Shown here in pieces: positions 1 through 5,510 of a DNA stretch of 5,510 nucleotides (positions are counted from its first letter, which is position 1; each line of letters begins with the position of its first letter). The notes beneath the pieces are model-generated. The model was not told the origin of the DNA. It did not search any database and was given only the letters and a program-made list of their open reading frames with translations. The position numbers and the translations under genes are program-made. Origin of the DNA: Candidatus Heimdallarchaeota archaeon (GTDB lineage: Archaea; Asgardarchaeota; Heimdallarchaeia; JABLTI01); contig DAOUWQ010000131.1 in the NCBI GenBank assembly GCA_030667035.1, positions 1 through 5,510 on the forward strand, in the 5' to 3' direction.

Positions 1-14
1 AAAAGCTAACCTAG

Positions 15-2840
15 TTATTTGATTCTTCGACGACCTGTAAACCAAGCAAAGAACGATAGTAAAGTCATAGCTGAAAAAGCAAAAAGAAGACCATTCTCAA
101 AACCACCTTCTTCTGTTGTTGGAGTAGTTGTAGTGGGTGTAGGAGTTGGTGTTTCTTCGGGGGGATCGGTAGAATCGGTTGGATCTGTACCATTGGCAAT
201 TTCTTCGTCATCATCGATACCATCTCCGTCGGTATCTGCGTCGTTTGGATCTGTAGTGTATCCATCTACTCCGGCAATAACTTCTTCTCCATCTGAAATG
301 GAGTCACCATCCGAATCTGGGTTATTAGGATCAGTATGATAGGTAGTGGTTTCATCACCATCGTTTAAACCGTCGTCATCGCTATCCCCATTTCTGGGAT
401 CTGTCAAGTATCCGTCTGCTCCTAGAACAACCTCTTCTCCATCTAAAATTCCATCGCCATCCGTATCATCAACAGTAGGATCGGTAAGATGAGTGTCAAT
501 TTCCACATTGTCATTTAAACCATCTGAGTCGGTATCTATATCGTTTGGATCTGTAGTGTATCCGTCTGTTCCATCAACTACTTCTTCTCCGTCTAAAATA
601 GTATCATTATCAGAGTCATCATCAAGAGGATTAGTTGTATGAGTATTAATTTCTGCACCATCGCTTAAGCCATCGCTATCTGTATCCCACAAATTAGGAT
701 CGGTGAAGTAACCAGTTCCTCCAGTTAATTCAATATAATCACTTAGACCATCGCTATCTGTGTCCGTTGAAGTTGGGTCAGTGAAGAAAGTAAATATTTC
801 ATCGTAGTCTCCTATGGTATCTCCATCGGTATCTTCATCGTCGATATCAGTGCCATATTCATTCATTTCCATATAATTCGATAATCTATCAGCATCATTA
901 TCATGTAATAATACTTCAAAACCACCATATGAATCACCGACATACATTGTTCCATTCACAACATCGATATCTACTGCTTGACCATCATCGTCAGTATAAT
1001 GACCTACTTGTTGGAATTTAGAATCTGAAGTCCACTCATAAACATAGACACCCATGTAATGGGCTGTATAATAGATGTACTGGCCTTCAATGAAAACGTC
1101 ATAACCGAACCCACCAGGATCGATATTATCAAAACTGTAGACGTTATTCATATCAGTAGTATTATAGGCATATAATCCTGCATAGCCATTTCCTAACAAA
1201 ACCATTCCAGAAGTAGCAAAGACATCATAAGCATATCCCGTTATACATTCTCTAAATTGAAATGTGGGATTTTCTATATCAGTTATATTGATTATTTGTA
1301 GACCTCCATCATGGGCAGCTAAGTATGTGAAATTACCAAATACATCAATACTGTAAGTATAATTTCCATCAGTCAATTGTGAAACAAAAACCAAATCTGA
1401 TGGATCAGTAACATTGATAATTTGTAATCCAAGATTGTAGGTTGCACAATAGGCATAGTTTCCTCGAACTTTGACATCAAAACCATTAAATGATGATGAA
1501 TATCTATCTAGCTCCACAGGATTTTCAGGATCAGATATGTTGTATGTTACAAGCCCACTTGTACTGGCAGCAACATAAAGAATATTATTTTTAATATCGA
1601 GATTTTGAATATTTATCACATCGGTTATTGATGCAACTAAAGTGATATCTGTTAAATCACTGATGTTAAGAATATCTACTCCATGTAAATAACCTGCAAC
1701 AAAAGCTAAATCACCATACACTTCAACGTCTCTCGCTTCACCATAAAAATCTTTTTTAAAGACTTCAGAAATACTGGCTGGGTTTGAAACGTTGTAAATT
1801 CCAAAACCCCCTTCGTTATATGAAACATAAAGTAAGCTGCCATTTATTGTTAATTCAGGAGAGTAAAATCCAGTACTAGCTATATTCCCTTCTTGAACCG
1901 TTGCTAATGGATTTGTGACATTTATAAGCTCAACTGCGTTGGCTTGAACAGCATAAACAATATTATCAGAAAAATCTGTCGCTTCATACCAAGCACTAAA
2001 ACCTAAATGTGTATTAACCAAAGTAGGATCCGATTTATCTGAAACGTCAATTATTTCCATTCCATTATTGCCTACTGCAGCATAGACAGTAGAACCATCA
2101 ACAACAAGATTGTCAATATTATCTCCACTGTAGTAATTTGCCAATTTCGTAGGATTTGTAACATCAGTTACATTAATTACATCAAAACCAAAGTTGTAAA
2201 GTACGGTATAAACATAGTTACCAGAAATCTCCACTTGTCGAGTAACTGTGCCATTGTAATAATTGTTCACATAAGTTAGATCAGAGACATCCGTTGCATT
2301 AAGAACAACCAAACCCTGATTATAATCTGCAACGTATATATAATCTCCAGCGACTTTTAGATCTTGAGCAGCTCCTGCTGTGTCATATCTATCAAGTTGC
2401 ACTGGTGTCGAAGGGTTTGAGATATCAACAGTGACTACTCCATAACTTCCACATGACAGATAGGCAACATCATTTTTAACATCTATTCTAATAACTGCAT
2501 TATAGTCAGGCAAAATAAACTGACTAACAATAAAACTACTAGAAGGATTAGAACAATCAAAGATGAGAAAACCATCGTATGAACAAGCAACAAAGGCATA
2601 TTGATCTTTAATGACGATATTTTTAGCTTCACTATAATGTTCATCCCAAGAGCCTAATTCAGTTATATTCTCGAGAACAGCATTTACTGCAAATTCTTGT
2701 TGTATAGTATCTGGGTTCGTACAAATGGCACTACTTCCAGATTCATTTCCTGTTTCTGTAGCATTAGTATTTAGCATTGGTGAAAAAACACTTGCTAAAA
2801 CAAATACTATAAATAAACTTCTAATTTTATTTAATTTCAT
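15..2840 (-). CDS. Secreted, membrane-anchored LVIVD propeller / TSP3 calcium-repeat surface protein
   Basis: This 941-residue protein is predicted to be exported and held outside the membrane by its C-terminus. Residues 1-28 form a signal peptide (Lys/Arg n-region, then a core around LFIVFVLASVF). Residues 72-645 hold 14 LVIVD-type repeats of about 42 residues, with a recurring pattern of YVA..(Y)..GL.IINVTD..NP. Residues 647-880 hold ten DxDxDGxxD calcium-binding repeats of the bacterial/archaeal TSP3 type. A Thr/Pro stalk (897-909), a hydrophobic segment (917-934) and a basic tail (GRRRIK) end the protein. It carries 19 N-x-S/T sequons, which suggests heavy N-glycosylation. LVIVD and TSP3 repeats are typical of surface adhesion or scaffold proteins and no catalytic motif is visible, so the ligand is unknown. 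The ATG start directly precedes the signal peptide. The gene is divergent from the acetyltransferase gene and has no partner on its own strand in the window. Confidence 0.93.
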   Translation of the reverse strand: MKLNKIRSLFIVFVLASVFSPMLNTNATETGNESGSSAICTNPDTIQQEFAVNAVLENITELGSWDEHYSEAKNIVIKDQYAFVACSYDGFLIFDCSNPSSSFIVSQFILPDYNAVIRIDVKNDVAYLSCGSYGVVTVDISNPSTPVQLDRYDTAGAAQDLKVAGDYIYVADYNQGLVVLNATDVSDLTYVNNYYNGTVTRQVEISGNYVYTVLYNFGFDVINVTDVTNPTKLANYYSGDNIDNLVVDGSTVYAAVGNNGMEIIDVSDKSDPTLVNTHLGFSAWYEATDFSDNIVYAVQANAVELINVTNPLATVQEGNIASTGFYSPELTINGSLLYVSYNEGGFGIYNVSNPASISEVFKKDFYGEARDVEVYGDLAFVAGYLHGVDILNISDLTDITLVASITDVINIQNLDIKNNILYVAASTSGLVTYNISDPENPVELDRYSSSFNGFDVKVRGNYAYCATYNLGLQIINVTDPSDLVFVSQLTDGNYTYSIDVFGNFTYLAAHDGGLQIINITDIENPTFQFRECITGYAYDVFATSGMVLLGNGYAGLYAYNTTDMNNVYSFDNIDPGGFGYDVFIEGQYIYYTAHYMGVYVYEWTSDSKFQQVGHYTDDDGQAVDIDVVNGTMYVGDSYGGFEVLLHDNDADRLSNYMEMNEYGTDIDDEDTDGDTIGDYDEIFTFFTDPTSTDTDSDGLSDYIELTGGTGYFTDPNLWDTDSDGLSDGAEINTHTTNPLDDDSDNDTILDGEEVVDGTDGYTTDPNDIDTDSDGLNDNVEIDTHLTDPTVDDTDGDGILDGEEVVLGADGYLTDPRNGDSDDDGLNDGDETTTYHTDPNNPDSDGDSISDGEEVIAGVDGYTTDPNDADTDGDGIDDDEEIANGTDPTDSTDPPEETPTPTPTTTTPTTEEGGFENGLLFAFSAMTLLSFFAWFTGRRRIK
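201..902 (-). repeat. Ten Asp-rich TSP3-type calcium-binding repeats (protein level)
   Basis: The DxDxD loops begin at residues 647, 670, 693, 719, 742, 769, 792, 819, 842 and 869. Typical loops are DTDGDGILDGEE and DTDSDGLSDGAE, often preceded by TDP. The first (DNDADRLSNYME) is the most diverged. Spacing from residue 693 onward alternates between 23 and 26-27 residues, so the basic building block is a pair of loops. Loops of this type bind calcium through the Asp side chains and stiffen the stalk of surface proteins. This segment links the propeller head to the Thr/Pro stalk and membrane anchor. Confidence 0.9.
241..690 (-). repeat. Three tandem 150-bp DNA units inside the calcium-repeat region
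   Basis: Units at 241-390, 391-540 and 541-690 align in phase without gaps over much of their length, with partial copies on both flanks (169-240 and from 691). Positions 241-263 and 541-563 are identical over 23 nt, exactly 300 bp apart, while the middle unit differs at several of these sites. Each unit encodes 50 residues, that is two calcium loops plus a DGY(T/L)TDP spacer. DNA-level similarity points to more recent expansion or gene conversion here than in the propeller part. Confidence 0.8.
906..2627 (-). repeat. Fourteen LVIVD-type beta-propeller repeats (protein level)
   Basis: Residues 72-645 of the surface protein divide into 14 units that start near residues 72, 115, 157, 201, 242, 284, 327, 369, 411, 453, 496, 536, 579 and 621. 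Each unit has a hydrophobic strand (V.V.G..), a second strand (YVA), a GL.IINV strand ending in an Asn/Asp-x-Ser/Thr turn, and a final V...Y strand. Unit 14 lacks the last strand and runs straight into the first calcium repeat. The units are diverged at DNA level, so this is an old amplification. LVIVD repeats are known to form propeller-like folds. Two seven-bladed propellers would fit the count, but that is inference. Confidence 0.85.
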
Positions 2841-2864
2841 AGTTTAACTACTTCCCAATTAGAA

Positions 2865-2873
2865 TTAAAAATA
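2865..2873 (-). promoter_or_regulatory. Candidate proximal TATA box for the surface protein gene
   Basis: Read on the minus strand this is TATTTTTAA, centred about 29 nt before the ATG at 2840. That would give a leaderless or nearly leaderless transcript, as is common in archaea. The surrounding sequence is AT-rich, so the match is weak evidence. A competing box lies at 2921-2930. Confidence 0.3.
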
Positions 2874-2920
2874 ATTCAATAAAATTAACAGTTCTCATTT
2901 CATTAATAAGAGTTTTGAGA

Positions 2921-2930
2921 ATATAAAAAG
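2921..2930 (-). promoter_or_regulatory. Candidate distal TATA box, readable on either strand
   Basis: The minus strand reads CTTTTTATAT, which would place transcription start near 2898 and give the surface protein gene a leader of roughly 57 nt. The plus strand reads ATATAAAAAG with a purine-rich TGAGA before it, and could also fire rightward from about 2949. Position alone does not separate the two readings. Confidence 0.25.
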
Positions 2931-2970
2931 GAGCAGTTTTAGCGACAGAATTTCATAATGGTGAAAGTTT

Positions 2971-2990
2971 TTTCTCAAGTGTGTGAGAAA
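2971..2990. promoter_or_regulatory. Perfect 7-bp inverted repeat abutting the acetyltransferase TATA box (candidate operator)
   Basis: The sequence is TTTCTCA (2971-2977), a 6-nt spacer, then TGAGAAA (2984-2990). The right arm overlaps the purine-rich BRE position and ends 1 nt before the TATA box at 2992. A dimeric regulator bound here would block TFB/TBP access. The same half-sites recur further upstream (TTCTCA at 2892-2897 and TGAGAA at 2916-2921). This is a sequence observation, and the regulator is unknown. Confidence 0.4.
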
Positions 2991-2997
2991 GTTTATA
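2987..2997 (+). promoter_or_regulatory. BRE/TATA promoter of the acetyltransferase gene, leaderless
   Basis: GAAAG followed by TTTATA (2992-2997) matches an archaeal BRE plus TATA box. Its centre lies 27-28 nt before the ATG at 3022, so transcription should begin at or next to the start codon. No Shine-Dalgarno site precedes that ATG, as expected for a leaderless mRNA. This spacing is the main reason for choosing the ATG over the upstream in-frame GTG at 2983. Confidence 0.65.
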
Positions 2998-3021
2998 ACG
3001 TTATTCCTAGAAAGTATAGCT

Positions 3022-3909
3022 ATGTCTGATTATGAGCTTAAAAACTATAAAGAAGGCATAGAAGAAGCACAAGCAGAATTGGGTACGAAAGTAACCAAAG
3101 ATTGGACTAATTTTGGTCAATCTGATGCAGCTGCTTTAAAAAATGCCTACTCTCGCGAAGGTTTTGATCCAGAAACTCGTCATTATGCTTTCAAAGATGG
3201 TGAACTCGTTGGCTTTTTAGTCTCACGTATTTTACCTGATGCTGAAGATGGTATAAAAAGAGCAACTTTTGACTTTCCTTTAGTAAAAGAAGGTCATGAA
3301 AAAGCTGGAGAAATGTTATATGAAAAAGCAATTACAACACTTAAAGATAAGGGTGTGACTATTGCTGATGTTCGTGTGCTAGAAGGTTGGAAAGGTACAA
3401 CTGAGCTAGCAGAGAAACATGGCTTCAAGAAAGACGCTATTCGATTTATTCACCTCAAAAGTAGTTTGGATAAATTGCAACCAAAAGAGCATACTGAAAA
3501 GTTTGAGAAAGCTGATCCTGAAAGAGATAAGGAACAAATCGTTAAACTCTACATAGAACAATACAATTTGACCCAAGAACAAGCTGAAGCTAATTTCAAT
3601 GGAATAATTAATCCACCGGAAGGAAATTACTATTATCAACCGATTCTCCGCGAAGGAGAAAAGATTATTTCAAGAGGTTTACTTTACATACCAAAAGATC
3701 CTAAAGATGCAACCTTTAGACTTTTATCTAATGAATTAACAAAATACTTTGATGCCTATTTAGCTAATATTATTCCTGTTGCAACAGAGAAAGGGTCTGA
3801 AAATTTCGAGCTATATTTAGCCGGACCAACTTTAGAGCATCTTGATTTTCTTAAATCATACGGTTTTTCAGTTGTTAACGAAGTGTTCACATTTACAAAA
3901 GAGATCTAA
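3022..3909 (+). CDS. Tandem (double-domain) GNAT-family N-acetyltransferase
   Basis: The 295-residue protein, read from the ATG, has no signal peptide or membrane segment and should be cytosolic. It reads as two GNAT folds. The first (about 1-147) has strands HYAFKDGELVGFLVSRI (54-70), a helix GHEKAGEMLYEKA (91-103) in the acetyl-CoA loop position, and the usual closing helix-strand EKHGFKKDAIRFIHL (121-135). The second (about 155-295) has YYYQPILREGEKIISRGLLY (203-222) and ends LEHLDFLKSYGFSVV (271-285), again the GNAT closing element. The pyrophosphate loop Q/RxxGxG/A is degenerate in the first half (G91, K94, G96) and not recognisable in the second. GNATs move an acetyl group from acetyl-CoA to an amine, but the substrate cannot be read from sequence. 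An in-frame GTG at 2983 would add 13 residues and is disfavoured by promoter position. Confidence 0.8.
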   Translation: MSDYELKNYKEGIEEAQAELGTKVTKDWTNFGQSDAAALKNAYSREGFDPETRHYAFKDGELVGFLVSRILPDAEDGIKRATFDFPLVKEGHEKAGEMLYEKAITTLKDKGVTIADVRVLEGWKGTTELAEKHGFKKDAIRFIHLKSSLDKLQPKEHTEKFEKADPERDKEQIVKLYIEQYNLTQEQAEANFNGIINPPEGNYYYQPILREGEKIISRGLLYIPKDPKDATFRLLSNELTKYFDAYLANIIPVATEKGSENFELYLAGPTLEHLDFLKSYGFSVVNEVFTFTKEI

Positions 3910-3924
3910 AATAGTTCTCTTTAC

Positions 3925-3933
3925 TTTTTTTTT
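3925..3933 (+). terminator. T-tract terminator after the acetyltransferase gene
   Basis: Nine consecutive T residues lie 15 nt after the TAA stop and are followed by further T-rich sequence to 3946. Archaeal RNA polymerase commonly stops at such T tracts without a stem. A small A/T stem (TTTTCTT at 3940-3946 with AAGAAAA at 3952-3958) follows. Confidence 0.6.
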
Positions 3934-3977
3934 ATCTTATTTTCTTACTAGAAGAAAATGAAAAAATAAGAATGATT

Positions 3978-4006
3978 TCAAATGAGTAATTAAGAAACTC
4001 ATTTGA
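3978..4006. terminator. Perfect 10-bp hairpin between convergent genes, likely bidirectional terminator
   Basis: TCAAATGAGT (3978-3987) pairs exactly with ACTCATTTGA (3997-4006) across a 9-nt loop. On the plus strand TTTT follows at once (4007-4010). On the minus strand the hairpin lies 5 nt after the TM2 gene stop codon and is followed by T-rich sequence (TTATTTTTTCATTTTCTTC). It can therefore serve both converging genes. The stem is AT-rich and of modest stability. Confidence 0.55.
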
Positions 4007-4011
4007 TTTTG

Positions 4012-4431
4012 CTATCTTCTTAATGCTAATCCACATGTGCTACAATAAACAGTTTCTGAGTCATTTATCGAACCACATTCTGGACAATATATAGTGGGTT
4101 CATTTGATTGATATTGTGCTTTTTGAGTTGGCTGGGGAGTTTGAACGCGTTGAGGTCTTTGAGGAAAAGGCTGTGACTGTGTTGTAATAATTGGTTTCGG
4201 TGTTTCATCCCAATTTAAGATTGGTAACCCATGCCCATCATAAAAAGAGCCTGTTGCAATTAATATAATATCTACTAAAACACCAATACCAAACAATCCT
4301 TCTGTACATAAGTATAATATACCTGATGCTACTCTTCCAGCATAAAATCGATGAACACCAAATATACCTACAAAAAGAGCTAACAATAAAGTAACTAATC
4401 TACTTTTTTCAGAAACTCTTCTAGTTTGCAA
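4012..4431 (-). CDS. TM2-domain membrane protein with C-terminal zinc ribbon
   Basis: This is a 139-residue protein. Residues 10-60 form a TM2 domain: a first helix RLVTLLLALFVGIFGVHRFY (11-30) carrying the family's G-hHRFY-GR signature, a turn with AGR, then a second helix GLFGIGVLVDIILIA (45-59) with the conserved Asp at 54. A Pro/Gln-rich linker (76-108) leads to a zinc ribbon with Cys116, Cys119, Cys130 and Cys133 (CPEC and CSTC, ten residues between pairs). TM2 proteins are small two-helix hairpins of unclear role. The ribbon probably faces the cytosol and binds protein or nucleic acid, but this is inference. The start is TTG at 4431: no in-frame ATG or GTG exists between the upstream TAA and the TM2 domain. 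A GGAG and a TATA box upstream support it. It converges with the acetyltransferase gene. Confidence 0.88.
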   Translation of the reverse strand: MQTRRVSEKSRLVTLLLALFVGIFGVHRFYAGRVASGILYLCTEGLFGIGVLVDIILIATGSFYDGHGLPILNWDETPKPIITTQSQPFPQRPQRVQTPQPTQKAQYQSNEPTIYCPECGSINDSETVYCSTCGLALRR

Positions 4432-4441
4432 GATTTTATTT

Positions 4442-4445
4442 CTCC
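4442..4445 (-). promoter_or_regulatory. GGAG ribosome binding site for the TTG-started TM2 gene
   Basis: The minus strand reads GGAG 10 nt before the TTG start at 4431. The gap is slightly long, but this is the only Shine-Dalgarno-like site before any gene in the window, and it falls within the short leader predicted from the TATA box at 4470-4477. It supports TTG as the true start. Confidence 0.45.
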
Positions 4446-4469
4446 AATTAATTGATAGATGATGTATCC

Positions 4470-4477
4470 TATAAATA
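4470..4477 (-). promoter_or_regulatory. TATA box of the TM2/zinc-ribbon gene
   Basis: The minus strand reads TATTTATA, a good archaeal TATA match. Start of transcription would fall near 4447, giving a leader of about 16 nt that just includes the GGAG at 4445-4442. Box, ribosome site and start codon agree in spacing. Confidence 0.55.
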
Positions 4478-4548
4478 TTAGTAAATGAGTAAACGAATAA
4501 ATCTATTTATTATGGTAATTTAGTGCTCTATTTTCATTGAAGATAATG

Positions 4549-4556
4549 TTTATTAA
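4549..4556 (+). promoter_or_regulatory. Candidate TATA box for the condensation-family gene
   Basis: TTTATTAA lies so that transcription would start near 4578, about 18 nt before the TTG start at 4596. The preceding GAAGATAATG is a weak BRE. No Shine-Dalgarno site follows. The region is AT-rich, so a chance match is possible. Confidence 0.35.
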
Positions 4557-4595
4557 ACTTCGAAAGAAGAGCAACTTATCTGCTGAGTTGATAAA

Positions 4596-5510
4596 TTGAG
4601 TGATTTAAATACATCTTATTTATGGAATATTAAAAAATCGCTCTACCTCAGAAGAGGGATCGCTCTAGATTATTTTGATATCGATAATGCAGCGACTATT
4701 TATAGTTTAATCAACAGCAAAAGAGCTCCCGGTGTTTTTAGATTATCAGCTACATTAAAAGTAGCAATAAATCGCAATCGACTTCAAGAAGCAACCAACA
4801 ACATTATTTCTCGATTTCCATATTTTCAGGTTCAATTACGCCCAGGGATTTTCTGGCCGTTTTGGGAAACTAATAATAATATTCCAGAAGTTCTTCCGGA
4901 TTTAGCTACTCCGTGTCAAAAAATGTTTGTCTATAGAAGAAGTGTCTTTCCTTTTCGCATTCTATTTGGATCAAACACCATTTCAGTTGAGTTCCATCAT
5001 TCAATTACTGATGGTACAGGAGCAGAAACATTTCTAAAAGCATTAATCGGTGAATATTTCCATCTTGAAGGCGTTCGTGTTAATGATTGGGGCAATATCT
5101 TTAGACCAGATCAAACTCCTCACCCAGAAGAATATGAAGATGCATATTCAAGATATGCAAAAGAAAATTTACCTTACCCTCAAAATTTGAAGAAAGTTTT
5201 CCGACCACCATTCAAAAATCAAGAACCGGGGTTATATAATATAACAAATGTCAAAACTGATGTATCGGAAATACTGAAAATTTCTAGAAAATATAAGGTT
5301 AGTTTAACAGAGTTTATTTCAGCAATTTATATCGAAGCTCTCCAAGATCTTCTATTTAATTTACCACCCGATTTGCATAAGAAATTTAACAAAGAAATTC
5401 GATTACCTGTTCCTGTTAATCTTCGTAAATTCTTCCCAACAAAATCTATGAGAAATTTCTCTTATGTTGTTTCACCAGAAATTGATCCAAGATTAGGGAG
5501 ACACTCATTT
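4596..5510 (+). CDS. Condensation-fold acyltransferase, alcohol acetyltransferase-like (3' end outside window)
   Basis: The frame is open from 4587 to the window edge and gives 305 residues from TTG at 4596. No ATG or GTG in frame lies upstream of the conserved part, and a stop (TGA at 4584) bounds it. The N-terminal segment DYFDIDNAATIY (25-36) and FRLSATLK begin the conserved domain. The catalytic HHSITDG motif is intact (His134, His135, Asp139, Gly140), with His135 the expected general base. PVNLR (273-277) is a later conserved element of this family. These features match the chloramphenicol acetyltransferase/condensation superfamily, closest in my recollection to alcohol acetyltransferase-like proteins of Firmicutes. 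The likely reaction is acyl transfer from a thioester such as acetyl-CoA to an alcohol or amine. No carrier-protein or adenylation domain is present, so it is not an NRPS module as seen. Roughly a quarter to a third of the usual length is probably missing. Confidence 0.82.
   Translation, partial: MSDLNTSYLWNIKKSLYLRRGIALDYFDIDNAATIYSLINSKRAPGVFRLSATLKVAINRNRLQEATNNIISRFPYFQVQLRPGIFWPFWETNNNIPEVLPDLATPCQKMFVYRRSVFPFRILFGSNTISVEFHHSITDGTGAETFLKALIGEYFHLEGVRVNDWGNIFRPDQTPHPEEYEDAYSRYAKENLPYPQNLKKVFRPPFKNQEPGLYNITNVKTDVSEILKISRKYKVSLTEFISAIYIEALQDLLFNLPPDLHKKFNKEIRLPVPVNLRKFFPTKSMRNFSYVVSPEIDPRLGRHSF

Noticed and set aside
65..265. Second minus-strand frame of 66 residues
   Set aside because: It lies wholly inside the surface protein gene in another frame and mirrors its repetitive codons.
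19..339. Open frame on the plus strand, Ser/Val/Pro-rich, antisense to the calcium repeats
   Set aside because: It is the complement of the Asp-rich repeat codons and has low-complexity composition. No promoter or known domain is visible.
2958..3029. Small plus-strand frame (ATG, 23 codons) overlapping the acetyltransferase start
   Set aside because: It spans the palindrome and TATA box, so the strong promoter would not transcribe it. Length and content give no support.
3406..3639. Minus-strand frame of 77 residues inside the acetyltransferase gene
   Set aside because: It is antisense to a well-supported gene, with no promoter and no recognisable domain.
4572..4590. CAACT/AGTTG inverted repeat before the condensation-family gene
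   Set aside because: Five base pairs around a 9-nt spacer is within chance expectation for this region.
4637..4667. Direct repeat ATCGCTCTA, 22 bp apart, in the first codons of the condensation-family gene
   Set aside because: A single 9-nt repeat out of phase with the reading frame can arise by chance, and no mobile-element features surround it.
1..5510. CRISPR array, tRNA, rRNA, transposase or integrase
   Set aside because: No spaced short direct repeats, no cloverleaf or rRNA-like stretch and no recombinase motifs were seen. The only strong tandem repeats are coding ones at 201-902.

Overview
The window is AT-rich and reads as archaeal. The evidence is short intergenic gaps with TATA-like boxes about 26 to 29 nt from start codons, one convincing leaderless start, few clear Shine-Dalgarno sites, two TTG starts, and a large secreted protein with a Thr/Pro-rich stalk and a C-terminal membrane anchor. 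The mix of LVIVD propeller repeats, TSP3-type calcium repeats and abundant N-glycosylation sequons would suit an Asgard archaeon (Heimdall- or Loki-like). That placement is inference only, since no ribosomal RNA or marker gene is present.

Layout. (1) Minus strand, 15-2840: a 941-residue surface protein with a signal peptide, 14 LVIVD-type repeats, ten Asp-rich calcium-binding repeats, a Thr/Pro stalk and a membrane anchor. (2) 2841-3021: a divergent promoter region containing a TTTCTCA-N6-TGAGAAA palindrome that abuts the TATA box of the next gene. (3) Plus strand, 3022-3909: a tandem (double) GNAT-fold acetyltransferase, apparently leaderless. (4) 3910-4011: a convergent terminator region with a T tract and a 10-bp perfect hairpin. 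(5) Minus strand, 4012-4431 (TTG start): a small TM2-domain membrane protein with a C-terminal zinc ribbon. (6) 4432-4595: a second divergent promoter region. (7) Plus strand, 4596 to the window edge (TTG start): the first 305 codons of a condensation-fold acyltransferase (alcohol acetyltransferase-like) with an intact HHxxxDG motif, cut off by the end of the window.

Gene orientations alternate (-, +, -, +), so every gene appears to be its own transcription unit and no operon is visible. There is no sequence-based case that the four proteins form one pathway. No tRNA, rRNA, CRISPR array, insertion sequence or integrase was seen. The most interesting points are the regular 42-residue recurrence of sequons in the surface protein, the 150-bp higher-order repeat in its calcium-binding segment, the candidate operator before the acetyltransferase gene, and a bacterial-looking condensation-family acyltransferase in an archaeal setting. 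I do not see convincing evidence for a new multi-gene system.
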